Positions 1 through 5,637 of a stretch of DNA of 5,721 bases are shown one piece after another. Both the position numbers and the translations under genes were made by a program. The notes under the pieces are model-generated. The model was given only the letters and a program-made list of their open reading frames with translations. It searched no databases and was not told the origin of the DNA. The DNA is taken from contig JAIRKX010000047.1 of assembly GCA_031259805.1 (NCBI GenBank), forward strand, positions 1-5,721, written 5' to 3'. Source of the stretch: Prevotellaceae bacterium. Lineage in GTDB: Bacteria; Bacteroidota; Bacteroidia; Bacteroidales; UBA932. The first letter of the stretch is position 1; every line of letters begins with the position of its first letter.

Positions 1-173
1 GAAAAGTGTTTTTTTGCTGTTTTTGTTACTCATTTGTTACCCGTTGCTTGTAAAATATAGGCTTTTTTATTATGTATAAGATTGTTATAATTTTTATGTT
101 ACTTTTCTCTTAGTTCTTAGTTTTAACTTTCACCCTTTCACCGCGCGTAGCGCACTTCACCGATTTCGCTATT
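1..173. other. AT-rich intergenic stretch with short tandem repeats
   Basis: No gene is supported here. The first 120 bases are strongly AT-rich. Next come two tandem copies of CTTAGTT (109-115, 116-122), two tandem copies of CTTTCACC (127-134, 135-142) and a third related CTTCACC (155-161). Between the last two lies a small perfect hairpin, GCGC-GTA-GCGC (143-153). The stretch follows the stop codon of the leftward outer-membrane protein gene, so the hairpin could lie in its 3' untranslated region. It has no adjoining T-run and is too short to call a terminator. Confidence 0.5.
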
Positions 174-980
174 TTAAAAAAGGTGCATGTCGAACAGCGA
201 ATAACTGAGCGTTACTGCGCCGCGCATGGGAAGCATGTGATATTCGAAATAGTGATACTCCGGTTTAAAAACATCTTTGAAACCCGCCATAAACCGCAGG
301 CCGAGATGCAGCCGGCGAATAATTTGCAACTCGTAGCCGGCAATGACGCCGGCATCCCAGTTGTCTAAACTGGAGGTGAACGACAGGATTCGAGGATGCT
401 CGGAGTTGACCGGCGACGCCACATAGTCGGGGTCATGGCCGATATAGCCTTTTCGGGCGATGGTCTCAAACTCGCGGGAGAGCACAAAGGCATAGTATCC
501 GCCCAGAATAACGGTATGCGGGCCATGTCCGAAACGATATTTGGCATAGAGCGGCACTTCGATCATCGTAAATGACATGTTCATTTGGGCAGTGCCCGAA
601 AAGTACTGGATGAGGTCGTCACTGCCTGTGAATTTCTGGTTTTCGACCCGTGCATCGGCTTTCATGCCAACGGTTTTATAATTCAGTTCCACGCCCAACG
701 AGAAGGCCTGATACAACGGGAAGGAGCATTTTGCCCCCAATGAACCGTTCAACTGCGGGTACGCATTCGTCGCACTTGGGATATTCTTTAGCGGATAGGG
801 TACAGCGCCGCCAATATTGACGCCCACCTGCACCCCAAGCGACAGCATGTGATTACCCCACCATACAGTCGTATCGCGCCCCTGCGCTCCGGACGACAAG
901 CCGGCTAAGAGAAATAACAGCCCGCACGCCGGACGAAAAAAGCGTTGGGATAAGAATGATATGCTAAAACTTCTATACAT
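174..980 (-). CDS. PorT-like outer-membrane beta-barrel protein
   Basis: This 268-residue protein is predicted to be exported and inserted in the outer membrane. The N-terminus has basic residues (R13, R16), a hydrophobic core at about 18-28 (GLLFLLAG region) and a plausible signal peptidase I site near SGAQG (30-34). The mature part alternates short amphipathic strands with polar loops. Segment 138-151 (FTMIEVPLYAKYRFG) is typical of the Bacteroidota outer-membrane beta-barrel domain family (PF13568-like, 'PorT family'). Further strands are visible at 155-168, 209-219, 224-234 and 254-262, and the chain ends in Phe, as many outer-membrane barrels do. Such proteins have about 200-270 residues and usually no known specific function. 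The ATG at 978-980 directly precedes the signal peptide, with an A/T-rich leader and no Shine-Dalgarno. It lies 88 nt downstream of the metallo-hydrolase gene on the same strand, so co-transcription is possible but not shown. Assignment to the barrel class is firm; the function is unknown. Confidence 0.85.
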   Translation of the reverse strand: MYRSFSISFLSQRFFRPACGLLFLLAGLSSGAQGRDTTVWWGNHMLSLGVQVGVNIGGAVPYPLKNIPSATNAYPQLNGSLGAKCSFPLYQAFSLGVELNYKTVGMKADARVENQKFTGSDDLIQYFSGTAQMNMSFTMIEVPLYAKYRFGHGPHTVILGGYYAFVLSREFETIARKGYIGHDPDYVASPVNSEHPRILSFTSSLDNWDAGVIAGYELQIIRRLHLGLRFMAGFKDVFKPEYHYFEYHMLPMRGAVTLSYSLFDMHLF

Positions 981-1006
981 ATTTTTTTGAGTGATGAGTT
1001 ACACTT

Positions 1007-1062
1007 TAGGCTATTGAACGCAGGCCTTCAGCCTGCACTATCGGACGCCAGTAGCTTGCGCT
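1007..1062. repeat. Hairpin-bearing intergenic element flanked by 8-bp direct repeats
   Basis: The space between the metallo-hydrolase and outer-membrane protein genes contains a perfect 6-bp inverted repeat, GCAGGC (1020-1025) and GCCTGC (1031-1036), with a 5-nt loop. Outside it, TAGGCTATTG (1007-1016) and CAGTAGCTTG (1049-1058) form a weaker inverted repeat, with 7 of 10 positions matching. The whole segment is bounded by identical TTACACTT words at 999-1006 and 1063-1070. This resembles a small REP- or MITE-like insertion with a target duplication, but the flanking words are short and could be coincidental. No T-run follows the hairpin, so a rho-independent terminator is not supported. Confidence 0.35.
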
Positions 1063-1068
1063 TTACAC

Positions 1069-2496
1069 TTAATGCAGCATCATTAATCGTTCGAGGATGG
1101 CTTTGCTGATAATACGATAATGCGGTTCATAGCGCTGTTCGTAGGCTTTGCTGTGGTGTACGGCATAGTGGCCGGACTGCAAAACAGCCTGCAGTGCGGC
1201 CTTGTCAGCGGCATAATCGGGGATAGAAAGGGGCATGGCGTCCAGAATGCGTATAATTTCATTCCATGTATCGACCCATGCCTCCGGCGGCGGCGCGACG
1301 GTGCGGTGAGCGCTTTCGATAAAGGCGTATAAGAATGTCCGGTAGTCCACCCTGTTTTCCTTCAATACGCAAAGATCGACGCGGTAGAAACGGCCTTCCC
1401 CTCCGGTGGCTTCCGCCCATTCGCCCGTACATTCGCCGCACAACGCCAGTTCCTGCTGCAAATAGCGGTCGACCGAAGTCGTATCTTTGATTAAATGTTC
1501 GGGGCCGAAATAATCCTGAAAGAAGTTTTTGTAAATATCCGTCAGGCGCGATTCGGGATAGCGCTGCATCTGCCGGCTGATGGCGCCGATGATGCCGGCG
1601 GTATCCGGTGGCGGGGCGAAAAAATATCCGTTGCCGTGCCGGAAAACCTTACCGATGCCCGGCCAGGCAATGTGCATGCCGGCTATCGGGATACCCTGTT
1701 CCGCCACGTAGGCCAGCGTCGCCTGCCGCGCCCGCACCGCCTCTTCGGGATTCGCATCGTAGACGACCGCCACCTCCGGATGGGGCATTTGCACGGCCAT
1801 AGCATGAGTCAGGTCGCCCCAAATAAGTAGCCGTTCCCCGCCCGATTCCAGCAAGTACATCGTATGGCCGGGCGTGTGGCCGTACGCGGCAAGGCCATAT
1901 ATGCCCGGCAGCAGAGGCGCGGCGGACTCCCCTATTTTCTTTGGATGAAAAAGAAACAACTGATGTGCATAGGAGGTAATGACGCGCCGCGCATTCCAAA
2001 ACCCGCCGCGCCGGTCGGCCGGCTGGCGATTCATTTCCTCATCGCTCGTCCAATAGTCATGTTCGTCTTTCGAGAGATAGACCGTTGCGCGGGGAAAAGC
2101 GTTTCGTTCCCCTTCCTTCTGCATCATGCCGAGGATATGTTCGCCGTGCATGTGCGTAAGCAGCACCACATCGACGTCTTCGGGGCGCACGCCAAGTTGC
2201 CGGAGATTGTCTTCCATGCGTCGCCCAAAACCGGCATCTACTAATATTGTTTGACCCGGTAGTCGGATTAAAAAGGCATTGACGGCGTTGGGTACAGCGC
2301 TGTCGGGCGCATACTGCGCCAGCATTTCCGGCGTAGCGCCGAGCAGAATGGATACATCTGCACCCTGCTGCCCTTCCGATAGCAGACTGACCTCTGCCTC
2401 CCCTATTTGACAGGTAAAAATCGATGGCCCGTCTTGTGCCATCGTCATCGCTGCCGCACTTGTGATAGCGATCATCAGTAAAAAGGTTTTTTTCAT
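1069..2496 (-). CDS. Secreted metallo-beta-lactamase-fold hydrolase with extra C-terminal domain
   Basis: This 475-residue protein starts with a clear signal peptide: KK at 2-3, a hydrophobic core at 5-17, and probable cleavage after AMTMA (residue 20). It should therefore act in the periplasm or at the cell surface. Residues about 25-293 form a metallo-beta-lactamase domain. Visible metal-site motifs are THMHGEH (114-120), GHTPGHT (206-212), GDLTH (227-231) and a late His in GMHIAWPGIG (273-282). The likely ligands are H115, H117, H120, H211, D228 and H275. The usual Asp of HxHxDH is Glu (E119). The core ends in a GNGYFFAP segment at about 288-295, where secreted relatives commonly stop. Some 180 more residues follow, with the recognisable blocks SRLTDIYKNFFQDYFGPEHL (316-335), FYRVDL (370-375), CxxC (353-356) and a His-rich end, HHSKAYEQRYEPHYRI (447-462). 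That part has no function I can name. The substrate is unknown; lactonase, phosphodiesterase and sulfatase-like roles are all possible for this fold. It starts 87 nt after the maf stop, so it may have its own promoter. Confidence 0.85.
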   Translation of the reverse strand: MKKTFLLMIAITSAAAMTMAQDGPSIFTCQIGEAEVSLLSEGQQGADVSILLGATPEMLAQYAPDSAVPNAVNAFLIRLPGQTILVDAGFGRRMEDNLRQLGVRPEDVDVVLLTHMHGEHILGMMQKEGERNAFPRATVYLSKDEHDYWTSDEEMNRQPADRRGGFWNARRVITSYAHQLFLFHPKKIGESAAPLLPGIYGLAAYGHTPGHTMYLLESGGERLLIWGDLTHAMAVQMPHPEVAVVYDANPEEAVRARQATLAYVAEQGIPIAGMHIAWPGIGKVFRHGNGYFFAPPPDTAGIIGAISRQMQRYPESRLTDIYKNFFQDYFGPEHLIKDTTSVDRYLQQELALCGECTGEWAEATGGEGRFYRVDLCVLKENRVDYRTFLYAFIESAHRTVAPPPEAWVDTWNEIIRILDAMPLSIPDYAADKAALQAVLQSGHYAVHHSKAYEQRYEPHYRIISKAILERLMMLH

Positions 2497-2525
2497 GTTT
2501 TATAACTTTAGTTCTTTCAGAAAAA

Positions 2526-2533
2526 CAAAGGTC
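2526..2533 (-). promoter_or_regulatory. Weak candidate -7 box for the metallo-hydrolase gene
   Basis: Read on the minus strand the bases are GACCTTTG, one mismatch from the Bacteroidota -7 consensus TAnnTTTG. A TTTC word, one mismatch from the -33 consensus TTTG, lies 20 nt upstream. The box ends 29 nt before the ATG at 2496, which would leave a short leader. Both boxes are imperfect, so this is only a candidate. Confidence 0.25.
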
Positions 2534-2583
2534 AGAGGTCGTCCCATAAGATTGAAAACCGGTGAATATATACAGTGGAATGC

Positions 2584-3213
2584 TTAATGGCCGCGTGTTG
2601 CGATGCCTAATTCCTGCAGTTCCGCATATAACTGATGCAGGGGCAATCCCATGACATTGAAATACGATCCTTCGATGCGTTCGATTCCGACAAACCCGAT
2701 CCATTCCTGTACGCCATACGCGCCGGCCTTGTCGTACGGACAATAGTGGTCGAGGTAGAAGTCGATTTCGGCGGCGGAGAGAGGTCGGAAAAAGACCGTC
2801 GTACGCGCCGTAAAAGTACGGACGACGGCGGTTGTCCGCAGGCATACTCCCGTCAATACGTCGTGGCGGTTGTCCGACAGCAGTTGCAACATGCGGCGTG
2901 CACCGGCTTTGTCGGCGGGCTTGCCAAGCAATTGCCCCCGGCAAATAACCACCGTATCGGCGGTAATCAGCGTCTCGCCGGGCGTCAACGGGCGGAAAGC
3001 GGCGGACTTCAGGCGGGCTAAATATTCCGGCGCTTCTTCCGGCGAGATAGCTGCAGGTATGATTTCGTCGACCTCGCCGGTCAGTTCTACCTTAAAAGGG
3101 ATGTCCAAACCTTCCATCAATTGCCGGCGGCGCGGCGATCCTGAAGCCAGAATTAGAGTGATGCCGGCCGCTTGCAGGGCATCGGGCAGGGCGATAGAAT
3201 TAAAACTGTTCAT
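2584..3213 (-). CDS. maf: Maf family nucleoside triphosphate pyrophosphatase (YhdE type, dTTP/UTP)
   Basis: A cytosolic house-cleaning enzyme that hydrolyses non-canonical or excess nucleoside triphosphates to the monophosphate and pyrophosphate. Numbered from the ATG at 3211-3213 (209 residues), the Maf signatures are all present and in order: LASGSPRRRQLM (22-33), ADTVV (85-89), LGKP (96-99), YDKAGAYGVQEW (160-171) and GSYFNVMGLPL (182-192). The KAGAYG and GSYxNVxGLP blocks place it with the YhdE-type dTTP/UTP pyrophosphatases and not the YceF m7GTP type. The length is normal. An in-frame TTG lies just upstream at 3214-3216, but the ATG is the better start. Either way the gene begins inside the 3' end of the glycosyltransferase gene (14-nt overlap from the ATG), which indicates translational coupling. 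It has a poorly conserved N-terminal lead of about 18 residues before the first beta strand. The family assignment is secure; the substrate preference is inferred from motifs. Confidence 0.95.
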   Translation of the reverse strand: MNSFNSIALPDALQAAGITLILASGSPRRRQLMEGLDIPFKVELTGEVDEIIPAAISPEEAPEYLARLKSAAFRPLTPGETLITADTVVICRGQLLGKPADKAGARRMLQLLSDNRHDVLTGVCLRTTAVVRTFTARTTVFFRPLSAAEIDFYLDHYCPYDKAGAYGVQEWIGFVGIERIEGSYFNVMGLPLHQLYAELQELGIATRGH

Positions 3214-4150
3214 CAATAAGGTAACGATTGCGGTCGTTGCCGGTGCGTGAAACCAACTCAGCGACGAATCCCGATAAGAACAATTGAATCCCGATGACCA
3301 GCGTTACCAGCGCCAGATAAAACAGCGGCTGGTCGGTTACCGCACGAAATTCGTCGCCGCGACTTTGCGTAATCAACTTGGCAATAATCAGCCACAGCGT
3401 AATGACGCCACCGGCGAGAAACATTAACGTACCGGCTACGCCGAAAAAGTGCATAGGCTTTTTCGCGAACTTCCCTACCACCACGACGCTCAGCAAATCG
3501 AGAAAACCATTGATAAAACGCGACAGCCCGAACTTCGTAACGCCGTATTTCCGCGCCCGATGCTCTACGACTTGTTCGCCGATACGGTGAAAGCCGGCTT
3601 GTTTGGCCAATACCGGAATATAGCGATGCATTTCGCCATACACCTCAATACTTTTCACCACACTATTTCGATAGGCTTTGAGGCCGCAATTAAAGTCATG
3701 CAGGCGGATGCCCGTAACGACGCGGGCAGTAGCGTTAAACAACTTGCTCGGAAGGGTCTTCGACAGCGGATCGTACCGTTTCTTTTTCCATCCGGAAACC
3801 ACATCGAAATGCGCTTCGGTAATCTTCCGGTACAATACAGGGATTTCGTCCGGGCTATCTTGCAAATCCGCGTCCATCGTAATGACCACCTCCCCTTTGG
3901 CCGCCTCGAACCCGCAAAACAGCGCCGCCGATTTACCATAGTTGCGCCGAAACCGGATGCCGTGAATCGCAGGACGGGCGGCAGCCAGCGTCTCAATGAC
4001 CGACCATGAGCGGTCGTTGCTGCCGTCGTCTACAAAAATAATTTCAAACGAATACGAATGATTACGCATCACGCGGTCAATCCATTCTACCAGTTCGGGA
4101 AGCGATTCTTCCTCGTTGAATAGCGGTATAACAATTGAAATATCCATCAT
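3200..4150 (-). CDS. Membrane-anchored GT2 glycosyltransferase, polyprenyl-phosphate (GtrB/ArnC/Dpm1-like)
   Basis: This 316-residue protein is a family 2 glycosyltransferase that probably transfers a sugar from a nucleotide donor to undecaprenyl phosphate on the inner face of the cytoplasmic membrane. The GT-A domain is complete: SIVIPLFNEEESL (5-17), FVDDGSNDRS (39-48), RFRRNYGKSAAL (66-77), the metal-binding DxD in MDADLQDSPDEIP (92-104), SGWKKKRYDP (119-128) and HDFNCGLKAYR (151-161). The RARKYGVTKFG block (198-208) is the R/K-rich carrier-lipid motif of the GtrB/DPMS group. An amphipathic stretch at about 209-226 precedes two transmembrane helices at about 235-258 and 276-299, the normal arrangement for this subfamily. 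Two consecutive ATG codons begin the frame (4148-4150, 4145-4147); the first is used here but the second is equally possible. It lies 19 nt after the second DUF4199 gene and overlaps maf. The donor sugar and the final acceptor cannot be read from sequence. Class assignment is secure. Confidence 0.92.
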   Translation of the reverse strand: MMDISIVIPLFNEEESLPELVEWIDRVMRNHSYSFEIIFVDDGSNDRSWSVIETLAAARPAIHGIRFRRNYGKSAALFCGFEAAKGEVVITMDADLQDSPDEIPVLYRKITEAHFDVVSGWKKKRYDPLSKTLPSKLFNATARVVTGIRLHDFNCGLKAYRNSVVKSIEVYGEMHRYIPVLAKQAGFHRIGEQVVEHRARKYGVTKFGLSRFINGFLDLLSVVVVGKFAKKPMHFFGVAGTLMFLAGGVITLWLIIAKLITQSRGDEFRAVTDQPLFYLALVTLVIGIQLFLSGFVAELVSRTGNDRNRYLIDEQF

Positions 4151-4170
4151 TCAATATAATTCAATATAAT
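4151..4170. repeat. Tandem 10-bp repeat between DUF4199 and glycosyltransferase genes
   Basis: TCAATATAAT occurs twice head to tail (4151-4160, 4161-4170) and fills the whole 19-nt intergenic gap, overlapping the first base of the upstream gene's stop codon. On the coding strand it reads ATTATATTGA twice, immediately before the ATG. It makes the translation start region A/T-rich and unstructured, which suits Bacteroidota initiation without Shine-Dalgarno pairing. It may be a simple duplication. Confidence 0.7.
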
Positions 4171-4667
4171 TAAAAAGAAAAGGGCGACACCCTGTGTTTG
4201 ACAAAATGCCCGATAATAAGAGAATATATCAGTCCTACCAATGTATAATAAAACAGGCAAACTATAAAAACAACATACGGAATATACGAACGAAAACCCT
4301 CCACTGCCTCCACCAGTTCCGGCATATTCATCTGTTCGTACACCTGCATCATATTCGTCAGCATAAGTTCTGTTAATTCGGGCTGAATAACGGTAATTTG
4401 CAGGAAATATACCACCCCGATAATAAACGCCGAAAAGATTGCCGTCAACATACCGTATCCGATGGCGTTGCCATACGTGAATACCTCTGACCGCGCCGAC
4501 TGCCGCTTCATCAGATACCAGAATAACCCGATGGTAATACCTAATTTAGCGATCTGTAAAACGACCGTAATCCAGAAATCGGACGGGGCAAGAAATATAA
4601 AAATCACTGTCGCAGCCCCTAAAATCAGCCCGTCGCGAGCGGCATTTTGAATGAATACATTTCTCAT
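4170..4667 (-). CDS. DUF4199 family four-helix membrane protein (second copy)
   Basis: This 165-residue integral membrane protein matches the DUF4199 pattern, a family found mainly in Bacteroidota. Predicted transmembrane helices are at about 12-28, 32-52, 67-90 and 129-153. A basic turn, MKRQSARS (53-60), lies between helices 2 and 3. A longer soluble loop of about 38 residues, rich in Met and acidic residues (91-128), separates helices 3 and 4. The start of helix 3 (FTYGNAIGYG, 63-72) is the family's most recognisable block and mirrors SYGTLISFS in the neighbouring paralogue. The start ATG overlaps the stop of that upstream paralogue (ATGA), so the two are translationally coupled and probably made together. 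The function of the family is not established. Its position directly before a polyprenyl-phosphate glycosyltransferase suggests a role in handling lipid-linked sugars, which is inference. Confidence 0.8.
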   Translation of the reverse strand: MRNVFIQNAARDGLILGAATVIFIFLAPSDFWITVVLQIAKLGITIGLFWYLMKRQSARSEVFTYGNAIGYGMLTAIFSAFIIGVVYFLQITVIQPELTELMLTNMMQVYEQMNMPELVEAVEGFRSYIPYVVFIVCLFYYTLVGLIYSLIIGHFVKHRVSPFSF

Positions 4668-5170
4668 ACTCCAAAATTGCTCTTTCGTTGAATAAATGCC
4701 GACGTAATGAGGGAAATAACCCCGCCCATGAGAATCGAAACGAAGAACGAACCGAGCATACTGAGACCGGCCAATTTCTTGGTAGCTTCCATAATCATGT
4801 TGATCTGATGGTCGGGAATCCCTTTTGCAATCAGCGAATCTTCCAGTATAGCCAATGTCTTTTCCATGTACGACGGTTCGATGACCTGTGTCAACAGCAA
4901 ACTAAAAAGACCCGAAACCAGCGTGTACACAACAACTGCCACGAGACTGAAACTGATTAGCGTCCCATAAGAAATAACCCCGCCTGTCTGCTTCCGATAA
5001 GCCAGCGCACCCCATACAAGCCCGCCGATAATGGCTACATAAGAGAGTAACGAAAATGCAAAATTTTGCCCATAGAATCCCAGCCGCCAATCGACCAGCG
5101 ATAATATAATAAGCCCTAACCCAATAATGAACCCGTACGTAACGGCGCTCTGCCAAAATGAATTTTTCAT
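4664..5170 (-). CDS. DUF4199 family four-helix membrane protein (first copy)
   Basis: This 168-residue integral membrane protein is paralogous to the gene that follows it. Predicted transmembrane helices are at about 9-27, 36-57, 70-94 and 134-160. The family-typical SYGTLISFS block (67-75) stands at the start of helix 3, and an extended charged loop (97-133, VIEPSYMEKTLAILEDSL...) lies between helices 3 and 4. I chose the ATG at 5168-5170, giving MKNSFWQSAV. A longer frame from a TTG at 5207-5209 is unlikely because that codon lies inside a good -7 promoter box and would add a non-hydrophobic leader. The final codons overlap the next start by 4 nt (ATGA). As the first gene of the leftward operon it may set expression of the whole unit. 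No enzyme motif is visible; structural, transport or flippase-like roles are all compatible with its shape. Confidence 0.82.
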   Translation of the reverse strand: MKNSFWQSAVTYGFIIGLGLIILSLVDWRLGFYGQNFAFSLLSYVAIIGGLVWGALAYRKQTGGVISYGTLISFSLVAVVVYTLVSGLFSLLLTQVIEPSYMEKTLAILEDSLIAKGIPDHQINMIMEATKKLAGLSMLGSFFVSILMGGVISLITSAFIQRKSNFGV

Positions 5171-5206
5171 GATAATACTGTTTTTTGTAAATAAATAAAT
5201 CCGGCA

Positions 5207-5214
5207 CAAAGATA
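5207..5214 (-). promoter_or_regulatory. Candidate Bacteroidota -7 promoter box for the DUF4199 operon
   Basis: On the minus strand the bases read TATCTTTG, an exact match to the TAnnTTTG -7 element of Bacteroidota housekeeping promoters. It ends 36 nt before the ATG at 5168-5170, leaving an A/T-rich leader of about 30 nt with no Shine-Dalgarno. No convincing TTTG -33 box is seen 19-21 nt further upstream, so the promoter may be weak or factor-assisted. The repeat-rich region begins shortly upstream of it. Confidence 0.5.
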
Positions 5215-5255
5215 GTATTTTAATTAGGAATTACGTGAGGCGTACCTGTGGGGGG

Positions 5256-5277
5256 GGGTGCATTTCAAATTGTCGCA
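5256..5277 (+). repeat. 22-bp direct repeat, left copy
   Basis: This 22-bp segment (GGGTGCATTTCAAATTG followed by TCGCA) recurs without change at 5472-5493. The two copies lie 216 bp apart and bracket the 42-bp tandem array. The left copy begins within the end of a run of nine G residues (5250-5258). After both copies the sequence stays loosely similar as far as a TTTGC word, so the original duplicated unit may have been longer. Confidence 0.9.
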
Positions 5278-5304
5278 ATGACATTTGCAAAAATCATGAA
5301 ATCG

Positions 5305-5430
5305 AACGGAAAACAGGAAATCGCCGCGGCGAGCACCATAAAACCAAACGGAAAACAGGAAATCGCCACGGCGAGCACCATAAAACCAAACGGAAAACAG
5401 GAAATCGCCACGGCGAGCACCATAAAACCA
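5305..5430 (+). repeat. Three tandem copies of a 42-bp unit with palindromic core
   Basis: Units run 5305-5346, 5347-5388 and 5389-5430. Units 2 and 3 are identical and unit 1 differs at a single base (G at 5326 where the others have A). Each begins AACGGAAAACAGGAAA and contains TCGCC-NN-GGCGA. In unit 1 this is the perfect 12-bp palindrome TCGCCGCGGCGA (5321-5332); in units 2 and 3 the central dinucleotide is AC, leaving 5-bp arms. Because 42 is divisible by three, long open frames cross the array on both strands, but they encode only 14-residue repeats and have no independent support as genes. There are no unique spacers, so this is not a CRISPR array. It behaves like an intergenic minisatellite; function unknown. 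Confidence 0.92.
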
Positions 5431-5471
5431 AAAAAAAGGAAGACACACGCCCTGTCGCAAACAAAAAAAAT

Positions 5472-5493
5472 GGGTGCATTTCAAATTGTCGCA
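5472..5493 (+). repeat. 22-bp direct repeat, right copy
   Basis: Identical to 5256-5277. It lies just right of the tandem array and its A-rich tail (5431-5470) and merges directly into the first degenerate copy of the dispersed CATTGCGAGG-type repeat. This suggests that the 22-bp word and the dispersed repeat may belong to one composite intergenic element. Confidence 0.9.
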
Positions 5494-5548
5494 TCGTCTT
5501 TGCGAGGAGCCCCCACGCTACGCTCGGGGCAGACTCCGCGACGAAGCA
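5494..5548 (+). repeat. Degenerate copy of dispersed CATTGCGAGG-type repeat
   Basis: The segment starts TCGTCTTTGCGAGGAGC and ends CGACGAAGCA, matching the two ends of the better preserved copy at 5549-5584. Its centre is replaced by a GC-rich stretch containing the inverted pair GCCCC (5509-5513 region) and GGGGC (5526-5530). It lies immediately next to the following copy, giving a head-to-tail arrangement. It is probably a diverged family member with its own internal hairpin. Confidence 0.6.
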
Positions 5549-5628
5549 CGTCATTGCGAGGAGCGCAGCGACGAAGCAATCCAGAAAGGGCAAATGTGCT
5601 GGATTGCTTCGCTTCGCTCGCAATGACG
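5549..5628. repeat. Inverted pair of dispersed CATTGCGAGG-type repeats
   Basis: The left arm (5549-5584) begins CGTCATTGCGAGGAGCG and ends GAAGCAATCCAG. The right arm (5599-5628) is its reverse complement apart from a few internal deletions, beginning CTGGATTGCTTCG and ending CAATGACG. A 14-nt spacer separates them. Transcribed RNA could fold into a long stem of about 30 pairs. I recognise this word family as a common dispersed intergenic repeat in many bacterial genomes, including Bacteroidota. There is no T-run at either end, so it is not a standard terminator. Confidence 0.85.
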
Positions 5629-5637
5629 ACCGTTCCC

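Noticed and set aside
1020..1036. Hairpin as a rho-independent terminator after the metallo-hydrolase gene
   Set aside because: The stem is only 6 bp and no T-run follows on either strand; it fits a repeat element better.
2057..2944. 295-residue minus-strand open frame
   Set aside because: It overlaps both the Maf and metallo-hydrolase genes in another frame, is rich in Arg and Cys as frame shadows of GC-rich genes are, and shows no domain.
3449..4009. 186-residue plus-strand open frame
   Set aside because: Antisense shadow lying wholly inside the well-supported glycosyltransferase gene; no domain or start signal is evident.
5171..5209. Longer start (TTG at 5207-5209) for the first DUF4199 gene
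   Set aside because: The TTG falls within the TATCTTTG promoter box, and the added 13 residues do not resemble the start of this membrane protein family; the ATG at 5168-5170 is better.
5305..5430. Possible CRISPR array
   Set aside because: The copies are directly contiguous and nearly identical over the full 42 bp, with no unique spacers and no cas genes nearby.
5224..5484. Minus-strand open frames with aromatic 14-residue repeats across the same array
   Set aside because: Same cause: the 42-bp period is a multiple of three. The frame includes the 22-bp repeats at both ends, and nothing indicates translation.
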